Origin: Miscanthus floridulus
Lineage: Eukaryota > Streptophyta > Magnoliopsida > Poales > Poaceae
NCBI RefSeq assembly: GCF_019320115.1
Contig: NC_089597.1
Location: 124,087,485 to 124,151,484, forward strand
Direction of reading: 5' to 3'
Length of the DNA stretch: 64,000 nt
Shown one piece after another: positions 1 through 9,676 of the stretch; position 1 is the first letter of the stretch, and each line of letters begins with the position of its first letter. The notes under the pieces are model-generated. The model was not told the origin of the DNA and searched no databases. It saw only the letters and a list, made by a program, of their open reading frames with translations. The position numbers and the translations under genes are program-made.

Positions 1-2237
1 GCTAACAACCTAGAGCTATTGTGAGGAAAGCTTAGATTTTTCTCATACCATCTCATGAAAAAACTTGCATTAATCTTTTTAACTTATTACTCAAAAATGC
101 TAAAGAGAACAATACGGTGAGAGGAACACTTCAAGATACAACCATACAGATAGACTAGAAAGCAGGAAAAAAAACTGCTAGTGAGAAATCCAGAAGAGTA
201 TCCAGGAAATTTCATTAGTTCTAATGCAGCAGGAATCATTGTACATTAGCACAGAGCAAAAAACTACAGATGCAGCAGGCAACAGTGGGGGGGACTAACC
301 TGACACCAGTCACCCCGTCCCAAGATGCAGCAGAAAATCACTCCTGCAAAAGCATCATGCCCTTATTAGTCGGAGAGATTTAGCAAGCACTTGTCTGAGA
401 TTTAGCAAGCAAATTATTAGATTGAGTGATTGACGAGTATGGACGCCACTGGAATTAAAAAACAAACTCTGCTTAAGATCCCACGCTGCCATCAAATTAA
501 AAAGGCACACTCTGCTTAAGATCTCGTGCCGAGTAGGCAAGACCTATCATGCATTCATACAGAGACGAACTGCTTCCAACTTATTACACCAGTAAGCTCC
601 ATTCGTCCTACATTACTTGCGCTACAGGTTGTACAATAGCTCGAAAGTGGCTGATGACAACCTGTGAATGATGCATGGTGAACTTGGTTCTATAATGTCA
701 AATACTCAGCCTGCTAATATCGATTCATCAAGAAATAACAGACTAGTTCACAAGATGCTATTCCCATGCTTGAACGTTGTTGCCTAAACCATGTAAAGCA
801 CGTGATGCATTCACGCTAAACACATGAGACACTATACCATTACCAATGTACAAATAAAGGTAATGCATACACGAATGGAACACGCTTTCTGCCAAACCAA
901 CCTTACAGCCAATCGATAGATACAAGAGCAAATTCAATAGCCTCAACAATATAACTATATAAGTTTTAGAATTCAGCACAAAAACTAAGGCCAACAAAAT
1001 TAACAGCTTAACCTAGTTTAATCCCTTCTTAAGTAAAAAGGCATGGGAGATGAATTCATGCAAATATCACAAAGAAATGAGCTCGAATTGCCCAGAAGTT
1101 GTAGTACATGTATTTGTTTTTTTTTTAAAAAAGAAGAAGAGGCTACAACATCTATTTCGAACCAGATGGAATACTATAGTGTGCGCACATCAAGAAATAA
1201 TAAATTGCCAGTTCCATTGGCAAGACATTAGCAGCACCCATTTTTGACATGAAATATTAAAATCTTCTGTGCCACTAATGAACAAACTGTTTATCAACAG
1301 ACATGAAGGAGCAAATTGTCACATGGACTGAAAAAATATCATGCACATTACAACCAAGTGTATCAGCAGCAGAGGTCAACTGACTGATGAAAAGAGAATG
1401 AAAATGTTCGTGAATTTTTAGTTAGTGCTGAATTGTTTTGCTTAATTACTGTTGCTTAGTTATACTTTTTTTACCATGTTTCAGCTTGTTGTTTTCCATT
1501 ACTGCATAGTTCACAAGATATCAAGGCAGAATTCGGCACCACTAGCAAACAATATATTTTTGTACTCCCAACTGACTGAAGGTAGAATATTTGTAGAACT
1601 GCAAGTGTACTAGGCTACAAGCACGTGATAACACGGAATGTGTTATTTATGCAGTCTGACAGGCTAATAAACACTAAATAAGCAGGTAGCGACTCAGGTG
1701 CATTTTTTGCATCTAACATAACTGATATAGCAAGTCCAAACCACATATGCAAGAACAACACATCACCAATATGCAAGAACAACACATAGGCAAGATCTAA
1801 TTACGCTTCCAACTTAGTACCAGCACACCAGTGTCAGCGAGAGTAAAAGTTAACAACCATGGCACAAAGTAGACAATAATCCTTCAGATCCTTCTGATTC
1901 AGAACCTAGGTACGGTGTTGGCTTTGCAGGTTTAATTGCGCTACTCCCTCTTTTGCAAACCATAGGGTCAAATTTGCCTAGCTCAGTTTTTAGGAAAAAT
2001 ATATTAACATCTAGAGCACCAAATAAATGCACCACTATCAAGACATAATTAATGGTGAAAATCAATATTATAGATGCAAGTGTATTTTTTCAATAAACTG
2101 CCATCTCATGCTGACACTAACCAATCCCGCAATACAAACCAATCCCGCAACTGCCATCTCATGCTGACACTAACCAATCCCGCAATACAGATGCACAAAA
2201 ATAAAATACCCAGAGAGGGAGTATGCGGAGTCCTTAC
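1..2237. other. AT-rich noncoding stretch
   Basis: I see no open reading frame that looks like a protein here; all ORFs are short and of AT-rich composition. If the exon proposed at 2238-2440 is real, this stretch would be the first intron or downstream transcribed part of a leftward gene whose coding exons lie outside the window. A 19-bp direct repeat (atgcaagaacaacacat core) occurs at about 1745 and 1769. No transposon ends were recognised. Confidence 0.4.
2098..2188. repeat. Two 38-bp direct repeats, 53-bp period
   Basis: The 38-bp block starting ctgccatctcatgctgac at 2098-2135 is repeated exactly at 2151-2188. The 15-bp spacer repeats the middle part of the unit (aaccaatcccgcaa), so the whole looks like a partial triplication. 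It lies just inside the putative intron of the leftward gene. Confidence 0.9.
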
Positions 2238-2440
2238 CGAAGCAACAGCAGAAAGCACAGAGGTGACGAGCGCCCTCAGATCTCGCACCCTGCTCCCTAG
2301 AGCGCCCAGCTTCCGGTTCCCATGTCATGTTGCTCGGCGCCGAAACCCTAATCAGCCGCGGCCACCTCACCGCCCTAGTGGGACAGTCTGTGAGAAGAGC
2401 GGATCAAGAAATCCGAAACCCTAGCGGGAGGCACAGAGAT
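2238..2440 (-). other. Candidate 5' exon of a leftward gene
   Basis: Read on the minus strand, the GC-rich segment contains ctagggtttcgg-type leader sequence typical of plant 5' UTRs. It then has an ATG near 2328 followed by 30 open codons that end at a consensus splice donor, G|GTAAGG, at 2238/2237. Composition switches from GC-rich to AT-rich exactly at that donor, as expected for a first exon and first intron. No downstream exon is recognisable in the window, so the product is unknown. It may instead be entirely untranslated leader. Confidence 0.35.
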
Positions 2441-3300
2441 GTAGGATGAGGCGGTCTCACCGTTGGCGTGACCGAAGCGATGAGAAGGCAGAGTGGCAGC
2501 GGTGACGGATTGCCGGGGCGGCGTCGACGACTCGACGGGATGCCGGGGCGGCGACGGCCTCGCGACGAGAAGACCTGCGCGAGCGGAGGAAGCTACGCGG
2601 CTCGCGAGCGGTCGCCACGGGAAACCCTCCCGGCCTCACGAGTCGTGGATTCCTTCCGCGTGGAAAAAGAAGGGAAGCGGGCTGCGACCCTCGGATGGGT
2701 GGGCTGCCAAAGTGCGCAAAAATTTGGCCCGGTGGAGATTAGCACGGGGGAGACAGCCCAGGGAAAACGCGGGGATCCCCCGGGGAAACGGGCTGCCAAA
2801 GTAGGCCTCAGTGGGAGGCTTTCCCTGCGGCTGCACTGCCCAGGTCAGGAAAGCTGAATGGTTCCTCACGTGCTCAGAAGAACCGACCGGGAATCCAGTT
2901 GACCGACGCGGAAGGTTGTTTCGGGGGCAAAGCGCGCGCTGGCCAGAAGTTTTGGCGCGTGGCAGAGAATCCTGGGAAAAAAGAGCGCGGACGACGGCGC
3001 CGATGCGCGCGAAGCCAGAAATTTCTTTCCACCTTTGAAGGGCTGTCTAACACGCTATCCATCAGGATTTAAAACTGGTGGTCGTATGTTTTTCTGGAAT
3101 TTTTTAAAATTGTGCGTGTTTGGTGGTGCTGCGTGTTCCCGCGTAGAGGAGACGACAACTCCCAATCTCTTATTCATATGTATACGGATACGCACGTGTG
3201 TCTACGTATAGTGTAAGCGTGGAGCGTGGGGATTACGTGGGTGGTAGCCGATAAAAAAAAAGAAATATCTTTCCACCACCCGTGACTTATCCCTTCCCTT
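2441..3300. other. GC-rich intergenic/promoter-like DNA
   Basis: This stretch lies between two minus-strand gene starts. Overlapping ORFs occur on both strands, but they are arginine-, alanine- and proline-rich products of GC-rich DNA without family resemblance. It probably includes the promoter of the leftward exon at 2238-2440. Nothing else was recognised. Confidence 0.3.
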
Positions 3301-3303
3301 GAC

Positions 3304-3623
3304 TTAATCGGAAGGGGCAGAGAAGAGCGCAGCGAGGGCAAAGCAGGCGATTGCAGCGACCAGGATCCAGTAGGAGGCGGAGGCGGTGGGGGACCTGGGC
3401 CTGGGGTCCTCGAGCGCGAGGAGGGAGCAGACGTGGGGCGGGAGCCACCACCTGGTGGGGGCGGAGCCCGTCCTTGCCGCCGCCGCGGGGGGACGCGACC
3501 TACTGGATCCTGGTCGAGGAGGGAGCGCGAGGATGCGGACGCGGCCTCGGCGTCGCCCTTGGAAGGGGACCTGGTGGCGCGGGTCGCCGCCGCTGCCGCC
3601 GTGGCGTGCTGCAGCTCGGCCAT
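3304..3623 (-). pseudogene. N-terminal fragment of a type II membrane protein
   Basis: The minus strand begins with ATG at 3623 after a plausible GC-rich 5' leader, reading MAELQHATAAAAATRATRSP. It stays coding-like for about 40 residues, up to the motif DQDPVGRV. A frameshift in the G/C run near 3475-3490 then moves the coding-like signal to another frame. That frame has a tryptophan pair (RWWLPP), a hydrophobic segment (WILVAAIACFALAALF) and a TAA at 3304-3306. A short basic/Ser/Ala N-terminus followed by one membrane segment is the layout of plant Golgi glycosyltransferases of type II topology. O-fucosyltransferase-like proteins came to mind, but only by general resemblance. No catalytic domain follows, so this is a first-exon fragment, a captured fragment or a pseudogene. 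Confidence 0.4.
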
Positions 3624-3849
3624 GGCGCCGCCGCGCGGCGTATGGGCTGCGGGTGCCGCTTCTTCTTTTCCCTTGCTCCTTCCGCGGCGACGCTAGTGTG
3701 TTCGTGGTGGGTGGTGGCGGAGGCGACGGCAGCGAACTGTTCGGATCTCAGATTTTTGCAAGATTGGAGGTATGGTCTAGCATGTACTTCGTTTATACTT
3801 GTACGGGAAAAAGTCTTATATCAGATTATGTTGAGAAGTGTGCTTGAGT

Positions 3850-5287
3850 GAACACAAGGTGAGAGGAGAAAGGACTTGGTTTTGGTGCTATTTCCCTTGA
3901 GCTAGCTTCCTGGGTCGGCCTCAGCATTTTCCCACTGCTGCTGCTAATGTCAGGTTACTCTGTTACTGCTAATATCAAAACTGTCATTGCTTTAGTCCGT
4001 ATATAAAAATTTTGTTAGAGTTGCCATCAGGTTCCTCTGCCCCATAGAATGCTAGAACATTGAATTTGAGGTCAAAATTTAGCAAAACACACTTACTGGC
4101 CTCATCTATTACTAGATACTGTGAAGCACTAACTGTACTGTGTGGCCACACTAAAAAATTACATTGCATCTGGTTTAGGTGCACAATGTATGAGATATAA
4201 TCCAACAGTACAGTATTTATACTTTACTACAAGTTGACTTGTTACTGCTAATATAAGGTTGCTTTGTTCTTTGAACTGATGGTTTATTCCTTAACTGAAA
4301 TAATAATATATTCATAGATTCAGATATCAGATATGTATCTTTCCTGATTTCCACATGAGAATCATATAAGAAACATTCTCTTGTACCTCAGATTTATTTT
4401 GCACAACCTTGATGTTTGTATCTCACATATTCATACCAAAATAGATCTTTACGATTATAATGTGCTACAAAACACACTATGATTTGCCTGTATTGTTGAT
4501 GGTACGGTAACTACAGAACAAGATAATGTGAGGTCAAAATTTACATGTCCCTGATTCAGATGAGTGATGCCAACATATCTCATGGTAACACGTACATAAT
4601 CTTGCACAATCCACAATTTGAATGAGTTAGAGATGTCAAATTCCACATAGAACTTTACAGGTAGAACTATCTCAGCAAGTAGTTGTTTCAGAGCACTCTT
4701 CCAGTGTGATCTTGTAGCAATAATATTAGCCAAGATGAGAAAAAGATAACCAAATATCCACTAATTGTTCTGGAAATAAACTGTTTTGTATTTGAGGCTG
4801 TTATCTGTATACTAGTATTGTTAACTATAGTCAGGCTGTTTACATCAAAGCTTAAAATGTCTTATGAATGGCCCATTTTATCTTTTTTTTTTGTATATAG
4901 AGGGATTACAGATGGGTCCTCTTATGCTTCAACCTACTTGGAAGCAATGGATGGAAGTATTTTGTGTAGCAGAATTGTTTGTTATTAGCTGTAAGCATTA
5001 TGGCACATGTAGAATGTAGCCTATGTGTTGGCTCTTGGTTGTGCCATCCCGAATGTAGCATCTGTGTTGGTTTCCTTTATTTTTCGAACCATAGAATGTA
5101 ACTTGAGGCTGGAACTTGATCTATGAACAAATTTAGCTATGCTGAATTATATATGAAGACTGTAATGATGGTTGTCTGATGTATCATGACATCATTGATA
5201 ATTATGTGGTGCAACTTAATGAGAACTATCTTATGTGATTACTATAATTTGAATTGTTAAATTAGTTTCCTTGATATATGTCAACTG
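3850..5287. other. AT-rich noncoding stretch
   Basis: No protein-like ORF, tandem repeat or transposon terminus was found. It separates the gene fragment from the CACTA-like remnant. It might hold the missing left end of that remnant in unrecognisable form, but I found no CACTACC-type terminus. Confidence 0.4.
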
Positions 5288-5434
5288 ACAGGGAAACCTA
5301 TGGCTAGACCGTCAGGGCCAGTTTGAGTATTCCCTGACGGCTCATCGCTGTCAGGGAAGAATGTGACATGCTGTGACGGTTTGACAGACGACAGGGAAAG
5401 TTCGAATATTTCCTGACGGTTGGCCACCGACGGG
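5288..5434 (+). mobile_element. CACTA-like remnant, left piece
   Basis: This segment is packed with direct and inverted copies of a 10-12 bp motif (ccctgacggc, ctgtcaggga, tgtgacggttt, tcctgacggt). These are subterminal repeats of the kind that bind CACTA transposases. The same motifs fill 22744-22974, which ends in a CACTA-type terminus. The two pieces are the halves of one element, separated by the hAT insertion. The last 8 bases, ccgacggg (5427-5434), are the left target-site duplication of the hAT. The expected left CACTACCC terminus is absent, so this end is truncated. Confidence 0.7.
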
Positions 5435-5444
5435 TATAGTTGGC

Positions 5445-5690
5445 CATGCAGCCCGCGGCCTGCCGACCCGGCCCGTGGCCCGGCGTTTTGGCCCGGCACG
5501 GCTCGTTAGCCAGCGGGCCCGGGCCGGCACGGCTCGAGGCACCAGGCCGTGCCTGGGCCGCCACCCCGGCCCGTGGCACGGCACGGGCACGGCCCGGTGC
5601 AAAGAGGTGGCCCGGTGGCGGCCCGGTGCATTTGGCCCAGCAAGGCAACCCACGAAGCCAGGCAGCCAGCCCACCCCGTCGCATGCCCGC
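5445..5690 (+). repeat. hAT left subterminal GC-rich repeats
   Basis: Dense short repeats of ggcccg, ggcccgtggc and ggcacggc occur in both orientations. The right end (22505-22735) has the same words. In Ac-family elements such hexamer clusters bind the transposase's BED finger; that role here is inferred from position and composition. Confidence 0.75.
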
Positions 5691-6052
5691 ATATATAAGC
5701 CGCTGCCTGCCGCGGCGCTACCTCCCTCTCCATCCCTAACACTAATCCCCATTCCTCCCCCACCGAGCTGTCTGCTCTCGCTCGCTGCCTCGCTCTCGCA
5801 TTCGCGATCCATCGCCGCCGCCGCCGCTCTCTATCGACCATCGTCGTCCGTCCTCTCTGGCACCGGTGACCTCACCGGCGCTCCTCCACCTCGCACTGAG
5901 TTCGCTAACCCCGTCTCCTCCCTCCTTTTCCTCTCCTGTTTCCTCTCGCTCTCGCTCGGAATCGGTGAACCATGTGAGTTCGTGTTCATGTCACTCCCTC
6001 CTCCCCCACCTCGCCGTCGATTCTAATCGGTGTGACGGTGTCTGTCTCATCC

Positions 6053-6665
6053 TCTGGCTGGCTCGCTGGCTTCTTCATCTCCGGCACCGGGCTCCGGGAA
6101 AGCAGGTTCGTCACTTTCCCTAACCCTAGATCTGCTCTTCTCTGCTCTGTCTCTCTCTGATCTCTGTCTCTCAAGTGTCATCTCTCACTCTTCTTCTCCG
6201 GCATCGGGCTCTGGGAAAGCAGCTTCGTCACTTTCCCTAACCCTAGATCTGCTCTTCTCTGCTCTGTCTCTCTCTGATCTCTGTCTCTCAAGTGTCATCT
6301 CACTCTTCTTCTCTGGCACCGGGCTCCGGGAAAGCAGCTTCGTCACTTTCCCTAACCATAGATCTGCTCTTCTCTGCTCTGTCTCTCTCTGATCTCTGTC
6401 TCTCAAGTGTCATCTCTCACTCTTCTTCTCCGGCACCGGGCTCCGGGAAAGCAAGTTCGTCACTTTCCCTAACCCTAGATCTGCTCTTCTCTGCTCTGTC
6501 TCTCTCTGATCTTTGTCTCTCAAGTGTCATCTCTCACTCTTCTTCTTCTCCGGCACCGGGCTCCGGGAAAGCAAGTTCGTCACTTTCCCTAACCCTAGAT
6601 CTGCTCTTCTCTGCTCTGTCTCTCTCTGATCTCTGTCTCTCAAGTGTCATCTCTCACTCTTCTTC
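6053..6665 (+). repeat. Five tandem copies of a ~117-bp CT-rich unit
   Basis: The unit holds cactttccctaaccctag, then a CT-rich tract (ctctgtctctctctgatct), then a ccggcaccgggctccgggaa block. The cactttccc landmark occurs at 6112, 6229, 6344, 6461 and 6581, giving periods of 117, 115, 117 and 120 bp. Copies differ by a few substitutions and 2-3 bp indels. The array lies in the transposase leader, directly upstream of the first ATG, so it lies in the promoter or 5' UTR. Confidence 0.93.
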
Positions 6666-6674
6666 TTTGCGTGC

Positions 6675-8068
6675 ATGTTGGTGCCTGACGCCACGTCTTC
6701 CTCCTCTGGAGTAGACATGGCCAGGCCGCCAAAGCACCCGTTGAGGGACGGGACTGGAGCTGCTGGAGGTCGAGGTCGTGGACGACTGTCTGGCTCGTCC
6801 GCGGGTGGTTGCGGATCCGGCCTCGCAACGCGGGGGGAGGATCAGCATCCCCTCGGCGATGGCGAGGACCAGGCGTTGCACCCGGACGACGAGCTGGAAG
6901 TCGAGGACGACGACGACCTACGTGATGATGCAGCCGGTCTGTTCGGCATCGACCTCGGTGACGGCAACCAGCCCATCGATCTCGATGGCGACGACGGTGA
7001 TGGTGGAGTTGAGGTCTCCACTGACACTCATGGTACCTCAACCACCTCTGGTAAGAAAGTTTCTGCTGTTTGGGATTACTTCCATGAGATTAAGGAGAAT
7101 AAAATTCGAGTTGCTGCCATCTGTAAACATCATCGGGCGCGATACACTGCTAGATCGTTTGCTGGCACTGGCCATTTGAGACGGCACATGTATTCTTGTA
7201 TGAGAAAACGTAATCATGCTAGTATGGTCCAGTCTAAGCTTGCTCTGAATCCTGATGGTTTGAAAAATTGGGTGTATGATTCTATGCTTGCTCGCACTGA
7301 GTTGTGCCGTTTGATTGCTAGGCTAGACCTTCCTTTAGGGATAGGTGAGACACAGGCTTGGGAGGATTACATTAAGCGTGCTCATAATCCTCTGTTCGAG
7401 AAGGTTTCTAGGCAAACCACCACTAGAGATATGTGTAAACTTTTTGATGAACAACGTGCTATGCATATGAAATCTATGTTGCCTGCTGTATCTTCTGTTT
7501 CTTTGACATCTGATATTTGGTCTGGTAATGCTAAGGAGGATTATATTTCTGTTGTTGCTCATTATGTTAGTGTAGATTGGGAGTTACAGAAAAAAGTTGT
7601 TGGTCTTAGGCTGATTGATGTTTCACATTCTGATGAAAACATTGCTGATAGGATTTCTAGTGTGGTTGAGGAGTTTAGTTTGATTGACAATGTTTTTTCG
7701 ACAATGCTTCTGCTAATTCTAGGGCTTATGAGATTTTGCAACCTATGTTCTTTGGTTATTTGGGTTCTTATCCTGCACCTACAAGAGATGATCCTAACAA
7801 GGTGCAGTACTTGCTTATGCATCAGCGCTGTGCATGCCATATCATTAATCTGATTGTTAAATCTGGCATGAAGAGGTTGAAACCTTATACTGAAGATTTT
7901 AGAACTGCAATAAGTTTTTTAAATTACTCTAATCAAAGAATTGCATTGTTTAAGAACTACTGCACTGCTCAGGGTCTTAGACCTAGAAAGTTTGGCTTGG
8001 TTACAGATGTTAGATGAAATTCTATTTATTTGATGCTCAAACACTTACTGCCATACAAGGAAGTCTTT
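6675..8068 (+). pseudogene. hAT transposase, N-terminal half
   Basis: The N-terminus is Gly/Arg- and Asp-rich. It is followed at about residues 125-180 by a BED-type zinc finger (VWDYFHEI ... GTGHLRRHMYSC) whose second metal cysteine is replaced (ICKHH). The transposase core follows with the first catalytic-region motif TSDIWSGNAKEDY. Near 7700 several codons around the second catalytic Asp motif are lost and the frame shifts. Coding continues from about 7736 in another frame through CACHIINLIVKSG. A TGA at 8014-8017 then replaces the tryptophan normally found after the TDVR motif. The reading frame runs directly to the copia insertion point (target duplication 8069-8073). In life this protein cuts and rejoins element ends in the nucleus; here it is dead. 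Confidence 0.9.
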
Positions 8069-8073
8069 CATGT

Positions 8074-9623
8074 TGAAAGCATCTAGGCCCCTAGTTGGAT
8101 TTCGGTGGTTAATGACAATACAAGATTACTATAACTAATGTGTGTTTTGCAGAGACAATTAAGTTAGGTCATGGTAATGGGGATCGATTGGGCAATTGAG
8201 GTGGTCATGCCCTTACGATGGAAATCGTTTCGGTTTTCAAAGGATGGACGACAAGGTTAAGGATGACTAGTTCTAAGTGTCGATTGGAGCTGGAATGACA
8301 CTTAGAGTAGTTTAGGACTTTGTTTTTCCTTTGGCCGTACTATTAAGAGGGGTATGCATGGGTAGCTTGACCTAGACGAGTCTAGTGAGTTAGGTGTGGT
8401 GCACACTTGTTAAAACTAGCACTAGGTAGCTTCTACATATGCCTAAGATCCAATGGAGCAAACTTTATTCACATATGATCCAGAGTTGGAAGTGAATGGA
8501 GGGTCAAATGCTGACCGAACGCTGGCTCCGGTGCGACCGGACGTTGGCCGCAGGGTCCGGTCAGTTCATTTGATCGAGGTGATTGCGTTCGGTGCGACTG
8601 GACGCTGGAGTGGTCAAGTGATCGGACGCTGAGAGACAGCATTCGGTCGACTCCAGTAAGGTTCCAGAGAAGGAAATCTACGGCCGGACGTGTCCGGTCA
8701 GTGCTGACCGGACCCTGGGGGTTCAGCGTTCGGTCGAGTACAGTAAGCATCCAGTGAGGGTTTAATGCGACCGGACGCATCTGATCAGTGGTGATCGGAT
8801 CCTGCCAGCGTTCGGTCAACACTTAATCACTGGTGTGCGGGTTGAACTGATCGGAGCGTCCGGTCACCCCGCAGAGGCTCATAACTGTTCGTTTTTCAGG
8901 CTGCCTTATAAATAGGAGCTCCACTCGTGTGTGAAGGGACTTTTGCTCATTCCAACAGCTGAGAAACACGTTTGTGAGTGCCAAGAGGAGCAAGGTCCTA
9001 GTGAGGTGATTGAGATTTGAGAATCCAAGAGAGTAGCCTCATTAGTGAATCAAGAGTAGCAAAGTGTGCATCCACCGTTCTCATTAGGCTTCGTGTGGTC
9101 AAGTGAGAGTTCGTGCTTGTTACTCTTGGTGATCGCAATCACCTAGACGGCCTGGTGGTGATTGAGAGTTTGGTGATCACCCGGCGAAGCTTGTGGGTGA
9201 CCCAACTCAAGTTGTGAGCGGTTTTGGTTGATTCACCGCGACGGAGTGTCGAAGAATCAGCCCGTATAGAGCACTTGATCCTTGCGCGGATCAAGGGGGA
9301 GCTACACCCTTGCGCCGGTGCTCCAACGAGGATTAGTGGGGAGTGGCGACTCTCCGATACCTCGGCAAAACATCGCCGTGTTTCTCTCTCTCTATTTACT
9401 TTGAGCATTTACTTTGAGCAATTCAATACTTGTTTTTATATTCATAGAATTGCCATGCTAGAGTAATTTTGGAACATAGGTTGCAAGTCTTTTGTGCGTT
9501 AGATTAATAGAAACACTTTTCTAGGCACAAGGGGTTAATTGGGCTAACCGTAGGATTTGATTAGTGCAAGAAAATTTAGAATTAACCCAATTCACCCCCC
9601 TTTTGGGCATTTTGATCCTTTCA
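8074..9623 (+). repeat. 5' LTR of the 13-kb copia
   Basis: 1,550 bp. The U3-like part (8509-8870) carries an array of ACCGGACGC/GCGTCCGGT motifs, many decayed by C-to-T or G-to-A changes. A TATA box (TATAAATA, 8907-8914) follows within 40 bp. Transcription would start about 30 bp downstream, near 8940. It matches the 3' LTR over its full length with scattered substitutions. Confidence 0.95.
8509..8914 (+). promoter_or_regulatory. LTR promoter: motif array plus TATA box
   Basis: Several copies of the words gaccggacg and gcgtccggtc, which are inverse complements of one another, occur between 8509 and 8870. TATAAATA follows at 8907. The 3' LTR has the same arrangement (TATAAATA at 20375-20382) with better-preserved motifs and one extra copy made by a ~23-bp duplication (tgaccggagcgtccggtca twice, near 20295-20330). 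A role as promoter/enhancer is inferred from position. Confidence 0.7.
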
Positions 9624-9625
9624 AT

Positions 9626-9637
9626 TGGTATCAGAGC
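9626..9637 (+). other. Primer-binding site (initiator Met tRNA)
   Basis: TGGTATCAGAGC, two bases after the 5' LTR end, is the standard copia primer site complementary to the 3' end of initiator methionine tRNA. It primes minus-strand DNA synthesis. Confidence 0.95.
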
Positions 9638-9676
9638 CTCGTGCTCACGTTTTTAAGCTTAATCGCTTAGAGCAAG

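Noticed and set aside
4470..4490. cacactatg as left end of the CACTA remnant
   Set aside because: It does not match the right terminus CACTACCCAGAC, and no subterminal repeats follow it.
9139..9408. ORFs repeated at 9.1-9.5 kb and 20.6-20.9 kb
   Set aside because: They lie in the two LTRs of the 13-kb copia downstream of the TATA box and are untranslated leader sequence.
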